Positions 22,801 through 34,258 of a stretch of DNA of 64,000 nt are shown one piece after another. Each line of letters begins with the position of its first letter. Position 1 is the stretch's first letter. The notes beneath the pieces are model-generated. The model searched no databases and was not told where the DNA came from. It saw only the letters and a program-made list of their open reading frames with translations. Source of the DNA: Poecilobothrus nobilitatus (taxonomy: Eukaryota; Arthropoda; Insecta; Diptera; Dolichopodidae); the NCBI GenBank assembly GCA_947095535.1, contig OX352772.1, positions 100,163,956-100,227,955 of the forward strand. The letters are read 5' to 3'. A program made the position numbers and the translations under genes.

Positions 22801-23390
22801 ACTCCTTGGCAACGAATACCATTATAACCGCTTATTTTTGTTCTGCACGTTTCACGATCCGACATACTTATGATTGACCGTTAAAATTATATATACCGGC
22901 AATATAATTGCACAATTGAGATGCTCAGCGGCACAGATCGGCCTAAACCACTATTTCGTCTAATTGTTGAAACAAAATACGTAAAGTTAAAGGAATTTGC
23001 AATTTCAAGCTATCACATGTTCTTATTGCATTACTTTTTATTTTTTTCATAACCTTGCTAGACTCCGTTGATTTTTTCAGGATGTGATTTTTTAGTACTT
23101 TCAAAATTTTGTTTGGCCACCTTAAGCTGATTGTAATTTACCTTTAAAATCATTCTGTTTTGGCTTAAGTTATTTCATAGGTAACCTTGTTTTTTGCATT
23201 TTTAACTTTTGTTTGAATTTCTACATTGTAAGGCTGCTTTTTTAATTTTTAAACAGGTTATTCCTCTTTTTGATCATATTCAATAATTCGTTTGTCATCC
23301 AATGGTTGTTATTTCTCACTCTTCTGTGCTTTTTAACTGTAGAATTCACCTTTGCTTTTTGTAATATTTTAAAAAGAGTTATCCACATAA
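22801..23390 (-). pseudogene. LINE ORF1 start and ORF2 linker fragment, copy 2
   Basis: Counterpart of 6724-7388. It holds an MSDRETCRTKISG start at about 22865, the 5'UTR with the GC-rich 21-mer (about 22922), then ORF2 linker sequence to 23390. Small indels separate the two copies. Confidence 0.6.
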
Positions 23391-23400
23391 TGACATTTAT

Positions 23401-23894
23401 TTGTTCATGAACACTTTAGAAATAACTAATGTTTTAAAATGTAACAAATTTACAAACAAATATTTTAAGGAAATTAGAAAAAATTCCAAAAATAATAGAA
23501 AAACCAATTTTTTAATTGTAAACACTGACAATATAAAAGATCTGGGAACACATTGGTTTGCTCTTTATAAGCATGTTTCCACAGAATATTTTAATTCGTA
23601 TGGAGGAGTTCCAGATAAACCGGAAATTTTGAAATACTTGAAAAATCAGTGCATAGTTTTTAATATTAGGCAGATACAGAGTATTCTTTAATATTAAGCA
23701 GATACAGAGTATGTGGGCAATACTGTTGCGTTTTTGGCTGGTATAGATGTTTTGATTTAAGTATGAAAACTTTTTTGAATGAATTTCACAAAGATAATCA
23801 TATAGAAAACGACAATCTGATTATTAATATGTTTTACAACTTATTTGAAAATTTAAATTTTTCACAATCTTTTGTACCTCAGCAATATAATTAA
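23401..23894 (+). pseudogene. Adenain-like protease of a Polinton-like element, copy 2
   Basis: Keeps the catalytic histidine segment (GTHWFALY) that the copy at 7389 lacks, but has Asn in place of the acidic residue (EYFNSYGG). A short local duplication near 23690-23710 shifts the frame and removes the residues before the catalytic cysteine. CGQYCCVF is still readable in another frame. The two copies therefore carry different, complementary lesions. Function and neighbours are as for copy 1. Confidence 0.8.
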
Positions 23895-23923
23895 TATTAA
23901 AAAGCTTTAGTTAAAATGTAGTA

Positions 23924-24250
23924 ATGGAAGATCAAGGTTCGAACACAAATTTGAAGTTGTGCTATATATATTTTCTCAACAGAAATCAGGCACTAAAAGT
24001 TATTGTTGGTTTTGATACATAATCTTTTGTAGTAACTTGCAATTTTTGCCGTATTGGAAAAAATCCAGCTATTTTAAAATATCATGATTTGTGTAAGTTC
24101 TATCAGCCATTTTATGAAAGGTACTCGAAACAATCAATAAAGAATACCAAATTATGTTTACAATATGGGTTAAGAATGGTTATTGGCCGATGTCTTAGTA
24201 TTAACAAGGAGGAAGCTGACACATTTTACAACTTAATTGACTTTTTTTAA
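23924..24250 (+). pseudogene. Small unknown ORF, copy 2 (single stop)
   Basis: Reads MEDQGSNTN, then in one frame through GFDT, one TAA, and on through FCRIGKNPAILKYHD to FYNLIDFF. Compared with 7865-8207 it has lost about 19-20 bases where that copy is frameshifted. The agreement over the rest supports real past coding. Function unknown. Confidence 0.5.
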
Positions 24251-24574
24251 GCTGTAATGATACACAATAAAAATGCGAATTAAATGTACGGGAATATGTA
24301 ATTAAATATATAAAAACATGTCAAGAAAAACATGTTATGAAATTGCACGAAGAAATATATATTCCAATACAACGTTATAGCGTTGAATGCAATTATTCTA
24401 TGTAGATTGTTTTTTGAAATACCTGTACTACTACATAGAAAATAGAATTTGTAATATTTTATTCAAGAACAACAATAAATGAAAAATTTGTAAAATTTAT
24501 TTAATTTGTCTTTATTATGAAATACGTATAGATACATATACATGTATACAAATATTCTTATATATTATTTTAGG

Positions 24575-24816
24575 CTATAAATTATTTCTAAAAAATTCTG
24601 CAAAATAGTCAGGATCTCCTTCTTGGTTATTTATTTCCCAAATTTGTTGATCATCTGTATCTTCATCTAAGACTTGAAACGGTGGTATGAATTCTTCAGT
24701 TGCCATTAATTCCTCCTCATCTACAGTAGATGTAATTTCATCAACTTGAACCTCAGTTTGTATACTGACTATTGCAGTACCCTCAGTATATGGAAATATT
24801 GTTGATTAGGTTCCAT
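24575..24816 (-). pseudogene. Small acidic ORF, broken copy
   Basis: Equivalent of 8522-8764, one base short near the start and therefore out of frame. The acidic blocks are still readable downstream. Divergent to the integrase at 24984. Confidence 0.55.
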
Positions 24817-24983
24817 TTTTTTTTTGTAAAATATCTTAGCAAAATTGAATTAAAAATGATTTGCAGTAAAATTGAACCGCGTTATATACTGTAGAACCCA
24901 GTCAAAATTCAAAAGTTTTCAGAGTATAAAAATAAAGAAATGTAAAATTTAATTTTTAAAACTAGTTAGATGGTGTAAAAATC

Positions 24984-25887
24984 ATGTCAAGATATCAAAT
25001 AAAAAAAAAAATATTCATAGACCACATAGAAAAAGGTATCTTAAAAGGAAAGTCAAGCAAAATGGAGTAAATGATACGTGGCAAATTGATCTAGTGGAAA
25101 TGATTCCTTATCGAATATTCAACAAAGGTTTTAAGTATATGTTTACCGTTATAGATATATTTTCTAAATATGCTTATGCTGAACCAGTTAAAACTAAAAC
25201 CGGTAGTAATGTTTTAAATGCTTTAAAGAAAATTATAAAACGAGCTAAAAACTTACCTAAAAACATTCATTCAGATGGTAAAGAATTTTTCAATTCGATG
25301 TTCCAAAATTTTGTTGTAAAGAAGGGTATTAATCACTATCATACTTACTCTGAAACGAAAGCATCTATTGTAGAACGCTTTAATCGAAATTTGAAAAATT
25401 TAATGTCGAAAATATTTAGTTTACAACGAAACTACAAATGGATTAATGCACTGCAATCTTTATTAAACACCTATAATTCCACTAAACATAGAACAACTAA
25501 ATTACCCCCTAAAAAAATTTCTAAGAAAAACGAAAAATTTTTTTAAAAAAATGTTTACATGCAACCTAAAATTTCTCTAAAACCTAAAGATAAAGTTGGA
25601 GACTTTTTAGAATAAGTAAATACAAAAAACCTTTTGAAGAAGGTTATCAGCCGAATTGGTCTACTGAAATTTTTAAAATTATCAAAGTAAACAGTACATA
25701 TCAGCTGATTGATTATAAAAATAATTCAATATCTGGTGGATTTTAAGAGGAGGAACTCACATCTGTTAAACACCCAAACGTATATCTTCGAAGAAATTTT
25801 AAAGAAAAAGGCAATAACGTTTTTGTTACACGGCTTGGGTTTGACGAAAAACATAACACATTAATAAATTCAACAAATATTGTTTAA
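24984..25887 (+). pseudogene. Polinton/Maverick-like integrase, copy 3 (best frame)
   Basis: The best preserved integrase: 25094-25546 is open for 150 codons from MEMIPYRIFNKGFKYMF through the catalytic core. The first aspartate (WQIDLVEM) is in frame upstream, the second is kept (HSDGKEF, with one Gln codon missing) and the glutamate is kept (KASIVERFNR). Only the A-run near the ATG (11 A) and breaks in the C-terminal barrel/chromodomain region disrupt it. A stop at about 25544 separates core and tail. It probably cannot make the full protein. Confidence 0.85.
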
Positions 25888-26120
25888 TATCTGTCAAATA
25901 AAACTCTAATAGGGGTCTGAAAAAATTTGATAACATCTGAAAAAAATAAAATCTTAACATCTGAAAAATTGGATAAAATCCTAACATCTGAAAAAATGAA
26001 AATAAATTTAGGCAGTACAAAATTTATTTGAAATAAAATTTTTTATTGAACAAATTCTTAATTTAAAATTCTTAATATAGAACAAATTCTATAATATAAA
26101 TACTTAAACTATAATTATTG

Positions 26121-26390
26121 TTATGTGGCGAATTGAAAATCACGACGTTCTTCTTTTAAAACTAACATATTTTCCTCGTTTACGATGAAATAAGTATTTT
26201 TTTCGATTTCCTCACGGAAATCATTATCTTCAAATACCGCAACTTTCTGGTGTGGTATAAATATAATATTATTCAGAGTCTCTAAGACCCATTTTTCACC
26301 TGTGCTTATTTTTTTAATTTTATTTATTTTATTTATTTTAATTTTATTTATTACAATTTTGCTAATATTTTTTATGCATAAATGGAACAA
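26121..26390 (-). CDS. Unknown ORF convergent with integrase, C-terminal part
   Basis: Open for 89 codons. The first 25 are low-complexity (KINKINKI) and probably derive from spacer. The conserved part runs from STGEKWVLETLNN through IIFIPHQKVAV and EKNTYFIVNEENM to DFQFAT. It faces the integrase tail to tail. Length and the longer remnant at 1724-1990 suggest this is only the end of a larger protein. I cannot assign it to a known Polinton gene. Confidence 0.45.
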   Translation of the reverse strand: MFHLCIKNISKIVINKIKINKINKIKKISTGEKWVLETLNNIIFIPHQKVAVFEDNDFREEIEKNTYFIVNEENMLVLKEERRDFQFAT

Positions 26391-26559
26391 TTTATTAAAT
26401 TGCAGTTTGATTACAATGTTGTAATACTGTTTTCTATTATCTAAGATGATAATTTAATTATTAATGAAATATAATTTATTATAGTGTCATTTGATTACAA
26501 TTTATATAGACCACTCAACAATTGAAATATTAAATGTGAATTCAAATATTAAATTTATA

Positions 26560-27837
26560 TGTGATGATTGCGTTCTATACATTAAAAATGTCGATATGGT
26601 GGTTGATAAATATTGAATGTTCTGTTAAAAAAAGTAGTGACTAAAGGGTACAAGATTGAATTCGAATGTGCATTAAAGAAAAATGAGCAAGAGGTCATTC
26701 AGTTATTAAAAGCTATTGAAGGAAGATATTTATAGAGGCAAACAAATTAAAAATTAACAAAAAATTGAGAAATTGAGAAAATGTACCACCAACAGAGATA
26801 TTTAAATCGGAGAGTGAAAATATTAATGCTAAAATGAAAAATACTATATCTAAGAACTATGAACTATGTACTGAATTAAAAATTTTAAGCATTGAAAACA
26901 AAAAAAATGAAAATTTGGTTCAAAATATTTCATTTGCTGAAATATTAAAAAGTGCAAGCGTAAACAATAAAACTATACCTCCAATAAAAAAGGTGTACCA
27001 CTGGTTATTAAACCTAAACAAAAACAAAAATGCCAAATAATCAAAATGGAATTAATTTAAAAAAGTTGATCCAATAAACTTAAAAATAAAAAATGTGGAA
27101 AATAAAACAATGGAATTGTTCTTATTGAAATTGAAAATAAAGAAAAATGTGATAAAATAATAAATGAACTTGTAAATAAAATGGATGATTATGATATTAA
27201 GCTGCCAGCTGAAATTAAGACAAAATTGAAATTGTTCATATGGGTATTTATTAAATATGTATACTGAAGATGACCTAATAAACAAGCTGAAGGTGCAGAA
27301 TTCCAATTTAGAACACAGTACTATGAAGGTGTTGAAAATTTATCAAGCAAAAAATATTAATAATGTAAAACATAATGCTACTATTGAAATTGATAAAGAA
27401 TATTTCCGTAAGGTGATTGCAAACGAAAAAGTATAAATAGGATGGGAGCGTTGTAAAGTTTTCGATGCTTTGCGAGTTCTACGGTGCTACAAATGAAAGG
27501 GCTTTAATCATAAAGCTGTGAATTGTAGAAAAGAAGAAACGTGCAGCAAGTGGCGTCAAAATCACAAAAGTAGAGATTGCGATAAAGATGAAGTTAGTAA
27601 ATGCATTAATTGTTTGAAGGTAAATTAAACTTTAAAACTTGATTTAAATGAAGATCATAAAACGTTTAGCGTATCATGTCCAGTTTACCTGAAAAAGTTA
27701 AGTAACCTAAGACAAAAAATTGGATATTAGCAATCAAAGTTAATTGAGGAAGAATACAAAATCTCAATTGTATTGGCATATCCAGTGAAAACAATAAAAA
27801 GGATAAAAACAAATCTAATAATAATAATAATAATAAT

Positions 27838-27893
<56 letters not shown>

Positions 27894-28033
27894 TAACAAT
27901 AATAATAATAGTAATGGTAATAATAATAAAATTAATAACAATAGTAATAATAATAATAGTGATAATAATAATAAAAATTATTATTATTATTTATTAATAA
28001 TATTAATTTTATTTTTCTAAAGACACATATTTA
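26560..28033 (+). pseudogene. LINE-A ORF1 remnant, copy 4
   Basis: Readable at 26834-27040 and in pieces to ERCKVFDALRVLRCYK (about 27485), followed by the stop-broken knuckles and a long AAT tract (27818-27985) that encodes poly-Asn in the ORF1 frame. Stops include one at 27433. DINE-A3 follows directly. Confidence 0.7.
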
Positions 28034-28641
28034 TTATACCAGTACGATAGGATCGGGTATAATAAAATTACTCCTCCGTTTGTAACACCTCGAAATAAGC
28101 GAGATATACCTTCAAAGGTATGGATCGGATCAGAAAAAAATTCTAAGACTTTTGAGCCATGTCAAAAAATAAAATATACTGGGGGTAATTTGTAGGTTCC
28201 TTATTTTTTTGGTTGAGTTTGGACCAAGCCTTAGGGTAGCTCTCGAACACCTAACTTTTGGATCCCTACATTTTTTTTGAAATAGAGCTATGAAATTTTA
28301 ACCACTGATAGATCTCACAAAAATACTAATTTAATTTTTAATAACTTTTTTTTGTAGCCCCACCCGTTACGGAGCTACCGCTCCCCAAAGGTTCAACAAA
28401 GCTCTATATTTAAATTGTTATAGCACAAGTTGTATAAGGTATATCTTCATTTTGAAAACGCCAAACGATTACTACTTTTATTAGCTTTAAAAGTATATAT
28501 ACAATAAATATATATTTGTGACATACAGTGTCTTAATTTACCGTTATGCGAAACTCAAATTTTGCAAAATCCTTTAACCCTTCTATCTTCTAAACGGTTT
28601 AAGTTGGAAACTTGAAATTTTGACAGAAGTTAGATCTTTGA
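28034..28641 (+). mobile_element. DINE-A copy 3, 5' part only
   Basis: Left end of DINE-A (ataccagtacg, one change) running to the tandem-duplication boundary. The (GTCC)n tract has been deleted. It is a duplicate of 30817-31424. Confidence 0.8.
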
Positions 28642-28912
28642 CAACAAATATTGTTTAATATCTGTCAAATAAAACTCTAATAGGGGTCTGAAAAAATTTG
28701 ATAACATCTGAAAAAAATAAAATCTTAACATCTGAAAAATTGGATAAAATCCTAACATCTGAAAAAATGAAAATAAATTTAGGCAGTACAAAATTTATTT
28801 GAAATAAAATTTTTTATTGAACAAATTCTTAATTTAAAATTCTTAATATAAAAAGCATAATTCATAATATAGAACAAATTCTATAATATAAATACTTAAA
28901 CTATAATTATTG

Positions 28913-29182
28913 TTATGTGGCGAATTGAAAATCACGACGTTCTTCTTTTAAAACTAACATATTTTCCTCGTTTACGATGAAATAAGTATTTTTTTCGATT
29001 TCCTCACGGAAATCATTATCTTCAAATACCGCAACTTTCTGGTGTGGTATAAATATAATATTATTCAGAGTCTCTAAGACCCATTTTTCACCTGTGCTTA
29101 TTTTTTTAATTTTATTTATTTTATTTATTTTAATTTTATTTATTACAATTTTGCTAATATTTTTTATGCATAAATGGAACAA
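28913..29182 (-). CDS. Unknown convergent ORF, duplicate copy
   Basis: Translates identically to the ORF at 26121-26390, 89 codons, because it lies in the tandem duplicate. It no longer has an integrase next to it, only the last bases of the integrase tail and the short direct repeats. Function unknown. Confidence 0.45.
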   Translation of the reverse strand: MFHLCIKNISKIVINKIKINKINKIKKISTGEKWVLETLNNIIFIPHQKVAVFEDNDFREEIEKNTYFIVNEENMLVLKEERRDFQFAT

Positions 29183-29351
29183 TTTATTAAATTGCAGTTT
29201 GATTACAATGTTGTAATACTGTTTTCTATTATCTAAGATGATAATTTAATTATTAATGAAATATAATTTATTATAGTGTCATTTGATTACAATTTATATA
29301 GACCACTCAACAATTGAAATATTAAATGTGAATTCAAATATTAAATTTATA

Positions 29352-30629
29352 TGTGATGATTGCGTTCTATACATTAAAAATGTCGATATGGTGGTTGATA
29401 AATATTGAATGTTCTGTTAAAAAAAGTAGTGACTAAAGGGTACAAGATTGAATTCGAATGTGCATTAAAGAAAAATGAGCAAGAGGTCATTCAGTTATTA
29501 AAAGCTATTGAAGGAAGATATTTATAGAGGCAAACAAATTAAAAATTAACAAAAAATTGAGAAATTGAGAAAATGTACCACCAACAGAGATATTTAAATC
29601 GGAGAGTGAAAATATTAATGCTAAAATGAAAAATACTATATCTAAGAACTATGAACTATGTACTGAATTAAAAATTTTAAGCATTGAAAACAAAAAAAAT
29701 GAAAATTTGGTTCAAAATATTTCATTTGCTGAAATATTAAAAAGTGCAAGCGTAAACAATAAAACTATACCTCCAATAAAAAAGGTGTACCACTGGTTAT
29801 TAAACCTAAACAAAAACAAAAATGCCAAATAATCAAAATGGAATTAATTTAAAAAAGTTGATCCAATAAACTTAAAAATAAAAAATGTGGAAAATAAAAC
29901 AATGGAATTGTTCTTATTGAAATTGAAAATAAAGAAAAATGTGATAAAATAATAAATGAACTTGTAAATAAAATGGATGATTATGATATTAAGCTGCCAG
30001 CTGAAATTAAGACAAAATTGAAATTGTTCATATGGGTATTTATTAAATATGTATACTGAAGATGACCTAATAAACAAGCTGAAGGTGCAGAATTCCAATT
30101 TAGAACACAGTACTATGAAGGTGTTGAAAATTTATCAAGCAAAAAATATTAATAATGTAAAACATAATGCTACTATTGAAATTGATAAAGAATATTTCCG
30201 TAAGGTGATTGCAAACGAAAAAGTATCAATAGGATGGGAGCGTTGTAAAGTTTTCGATGCTTTGCGAGTTCTACGGTGCTACAAATGAAAGGGCTTTAAT
30301 CATAAAGCTGTGAATTGTAGAAAAGAAGAAACGTGCAGCAAGTGGCGTCAAAATCACAAAAGTAGAGATTGCGATAAAGATGAAGTTAGTAAATGCATTA
30401 ATTGTTTGAAGGTAAATTAAACTTTAAAACTTGATTTAAATGAAGATCATAAAACGTTTAGCGTATCATGTCCAGTTTACCTGAAAAAGTTAAGTAACCT
30501 AAGACAAAAAATTGGATATTAGCAATCAAAGTTAATTGAGGAAGAATACAAAATCTCAATTGTATTGGCATATCCAGTGAAAACAATAAAAAGGATAAAA
30601 ACAAATCTAATAATAATAATAATAATAAT

Positions 30630-30676
<47 letters not shown>

Positions 30677-30816
30677 TAACAATAATAATAATAGTAATGG
30701 TAATAATAATAAAATTAATAACAATAGTAATAATAATAATAGTGATAATAATAATAAAAATTATTATTATTATTTATTAATAATATTAATTTTATTTTTC
30801 TAAAGACACATATTTA
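29352..30816 (+). pseudogene. LINE-A ORF1 remnant, copy 5
   Basis: Duplicate of copy 4, differing in AAT-tract length and in lacking the stop present at 27433 (serine codon instead). 30049-30288 is open for 79 codons ending ERCKVFDALRVLRCYK, followed by a stop in the first knuckle. Confidence 0.7.
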
Positions 30817-32337
30817 TTATACCAGTACGATAGGATCGGGTATAATAAAATTACTCCTCCGTTTGTAACACCTCGAAATAAGCGAGATATACCTTCAAAG
30901 GTATGGATCGGATCAGAAAAAAATTCTAAGACTTTTGAGCCATGTCAAAAAATAAAATATACTGGGGGTAATTTGTAGGTTCCTTATTTTTTTGGTTGAG
31001 TTTGGACCAAGCCTTAGGGTAGCTCTCGAACACCTAACTTTTGGATCCCTACATTTTTTTTGAAATAGAGCTATGAAATTTTAACCACTGATAGATCTCA
31101 CAAAAATACTAATTTAATTTTTAATAACTTTTTTTTGTAGCCCCACCCGTTACGGAGCTACCGCTCCCCAAAGGTTCAACAAAGCTCTATATTTAAATTG
31201 TTATAGCACAAGTTGTATAAGGTATATCTTCATTTTGAAAACGCCAAACGATTACTACTTTTATTAGCTTTAAAAGTATATATACAATAAATATATATTT
31301 GTGACATACAGTGTCTTAATTTACCGTTATGCGAAACTCAAATTTTGCAAAATCCTTTAACCCTTCTATCTTCTAAACGGTTTAAGTTGGAAACTTGAAA
31401 TTTTGACAGAAGTTAGATCTTTGAAAATAAGTATGAGTCATTTCAGAAATTTTTTTCGTATCACCCTCCGTTTAGGAGCTGTAAGGGGTCAAAAACTGAA
31501 AATATCCTATTTTTAAACAACTGTAACTTGAACACCTGTTAACATTTTTTTGAAGTAATACACAAAAATTAAAGCTTCAACATTATACTCTTATTTCTGT
31601 TAACAACTTTTTTTAATAATATAGGGTTACTTTATAATTGACGAAAGTGTTACTTGAATTTTTCAAATTTTCTAACAAATTTCTTTAAAACGAATTTTTT
31701 CCATTTTGTTTTACTCGATAATTTGAAATTGTTGAGGATATAATGCGTAGTATAAAAAAATGTAAATAAATAAACAACATAACGGTTGCTTGAAGAATTT
31801 GTATTATTATTTATATGATATTGATATATATACATACTTATATAATATCATGTTTATTTACATATCGTATATGTCACTAGTGAATGAATGATAAGAGTAT
31901 AGATGTATATTATATAGCGCCGTATTTACATACATATATGTATTTTATTGTACTTATAAGAAATTATTTTGTCAATGGAATATTTAAATATAATATAATA
32001 TAATATAATATTTAAAATTATATTTATTATTTTGTAATAAGTAAATTTAATATACATTTACCGCTTAGTATTAAATGGTACTATAGAATATTTGAAACAG
32101 TTTTGGATTGATAATCGTTTTGTGGAAGGTTAGAATCTGCCTTTGAAGAATGTACATATAAACATATAGTTTGAATATATGTACAACCCATAAGTTCTAG
32201 AAATTATAAAATTCACCCAAATTATTTTAAAATACTAAAATATTAAAAAAATAATATTGTAGGCAGAGTGGCTGTGAACATACTAACGGTTCGTACGGGT
32301 ATCTAAGAGTTGACAAAGTCAACTGTATTCTTCCTCG
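30817..32337 (+). mobile_element. DINE-A copy 3', complete, with empty site elsewhere
   Basis: A 1521-bp element from ttataccagtacg to cttcctcg. The left flank (cacatattta) and right flank (ttttaatatat) are contiguous without the element at about 14806-14826, the corresponding place of the other macro-repeat unit. This gives the element ends to within two bases, insertion at an A|T (or T|T) step and no target duplication, as expected for Helitrons. The right subterminal repeat (cgtacgggtat) and hairpin are intact. Confidence 0.85.
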
Positions 32338-32340
32338 TTT

Positions 32341-33913
32341 TAATATATTTTTTCTAATTTTTTTTTTTTCCCTTGCTATTGAAATTAGGCGTTCCCAATC
32401 AGTAGGAGTAAAAGTATCTTTATAGAAACGTTTTTGCTTTTCTATTATACGAAAATCTTCCACACAGGGTAAGAACAAATGTCCAGATACCAAGAAGTTA
32501 TGGTCAATAACAGTCACAGAAAATTTTGGACACAAAACAATATAATTGCACATTGCACTCATACGAATATTTCTATTTTGAGCACCGCACTGGTCACTGT
32601 ACATAATTAATTTTTTGCAAGTGACGTAATTTTTTACATAGTGCATAATGCAGGATCCTATTTCCTGAGGTCCACGTGAAGCTATTCCTTCATCCCAAGT
32701 GTACATAAAAGCATTGCCTGTAATTAAATCATGAATACCCAAACAATATGTCCATATTTGTCTTTTATAATAACAGATTCCTGTAGAAATAACCGGTGTG
32801 GGCAAAATTTTCATGAGATTGAAGGCAATTACAACAACTTCACTATTGTTGTTTTTAGAATCAATCGTCATTCCTTTTCTAGCTTTGCGAAGATGTAAAT
32901 CTTTTTCTGTTTCTAAGATTTGTTTCTGTTCTAAATTTTCTGCGGCATCTATTTTTATTCTGAGCGCGTCACACTTCTTGCAACTATTAGAAATCGGTGC
33001 ACGAAAATGTAGATTAAAATTTTTTGAAAAAACTTTGGTAAAAACATATTTTGAAACGGGTTTCGAAGAAGATTCAACATATAAATTGTAGAGTTTTATT
33101 ATGTTTAAATCTGGCGCTAAATATTCCCTATTTAAGTTTTTATTTCTTGAGTAATGAGAATTATATTTTGGGATTTTTTTCTATAAACGCGTTTATTAAA
33201 TCAACATCTGCGGTACTGATTTTATTGGATGGAACATGATATCCCCGCTTGTCTATATAGGGTGTAGTCAAAGTATCCTGATTGCCTTTACATTTTAATG
33301 CGCGAGTTATTCTTCCATCGGAAACTTGTAAAATATTTTTGAAGAAATTTTTGCAAATAATACGATCAATGTTATTTTCTCTGGGAGTGTATAAAGTCTG
33401 GTTTTATTTCTTCTATTTTCCCCATCTGATTTTTTATAAGTTCTTTTATTTTCAATTACTTTAATTTGCCCACATAAGTATGATGTTTGCAAATTATGAT
33501 TATTTAATTCATACAAGTTTATCTTCGTTAAAATATGTATGGCACTTCAAAGAACATGGGCACACTGCTAACTTCAGTAATTTTTCAGGCAGTATAACAT
33601 TTTTTGTGTTAATATAGGTTTTTCCAGACACTCTTCGAATTTTATTTACATTTCCTTTCCACATTGCTTCATTCCGAATACGCTTTCTAGATTTCGGCTT
33701 TTGTAGTTCATTTTATTCTACAGTTAAATTGAAAGTCGATGGCTCAGGCTGAGATACTGACTGAAAATATGATATTTCCAAAAATGGTTGTTTCTTCGTA
33801 TTACATACTTATATTCCTCGTGTTAGTTCGGTATCATTTGAACTTACAGAAGTACTTGGACAACCCTCTGGTCCTGAACATACAAAAGGTTCTTCTTCAT
33901 CGCTATTAAACAT
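32341..33913 (-). pseudogene. DDE-like transposase, copy 4 (best preserved middle)
   Basis: The longest open stretch of the family: 32227-32871 reads from MTIDSKNNNSEVV through WTYCLGIHDLITGN, MYTWDEGIASRGPQEIG, IMYSDQCGAQNRN, FSVTVIDHNFLVSGHLF and FTPTDWERLIS. The Asp in YSDQCG and the Asp/Glu around it are candidates for catalytic acids of an RNase-H-like fold. Upstream to 33913 the N-terminal half is readable in broken frames (start MFNSDEEEPF). The C-terminal domain is absent and the end runs into DINE-A. Such proteins are frequent in insect genomes. The superfamily name is uncertain. Confidence 0.65.
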
Positions 33914-34258
33914 ATGTATTTAGTTTTTCTAAAAATATGTTTACTACTTAATAGTTTTCATTAATAAAATAGTTATATACCTACAGCTTATCCGTAAAAC
34001 AAAACTTAAGTGTTTAAAAAAAAAATGTTTAACGAAAATTACTTAAAAAATATTTTTATTACACTATGTTAAAAAATTTCTATGCAATAAAATTCAACAT
34101 TGAAAGTCTACTTATAACTAAAATATTTATTTCATAAAAAATTACCAATACATATTTGTTTTACGAGGAACGTGCTAATTCATGTTCTAAGTTAGAACTT
34201 TAATATCGTATTCTAACGGTTGCAAAATTTGAAAACAGAACAAAACACAAACAAAAAC
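33914..34258. other. 5' flank of transposase copy 4
   Basis: No gene seen; same sequence as 16391-16734. Confidence 0.4.

Larger units (their letters stand above)
25871..28641. repeat. Unit 1 of a 2.77-kb tandem duplication
   Basis: The block from the end of the integrase to inside DINE-A3 is repeated directly at 28642-31424. The offset is 2771 bases at the start and 2792 after a 21-base difference near 26080. The boundary at 28641 joins 'agatctttga' of DINE-A to 'caacaaatattg' of the integrase tail. Copy differences by eye are the 21-base indel, AAT-tract length and a few substitutions. Confidence 0.9.
28642..31424. repeat. Unit 2 of the 2.77-kb tandem duplication
   Basis: Second copy of 25871-28641; it continues at its right edge into the rest of DINE-A. 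Confidence 0.9.

Noticed and set aside
27052..27306. Minus-strand hydrophobic frame (also 29844-30098) that looks like a membrane protein
   Set aside because: It is antisense to LINE-A ORF1; the Phe/Ile richness follows from the A-rich sense strand.
27773..27997. Open frame of poly-isoleucine (also at 30565-30780 and 42140-42328)
   Set aside because: It is the off-frame or reverse reading of AAT microsatellites; in the LINE ORF1 frame these encode poly-Asn.
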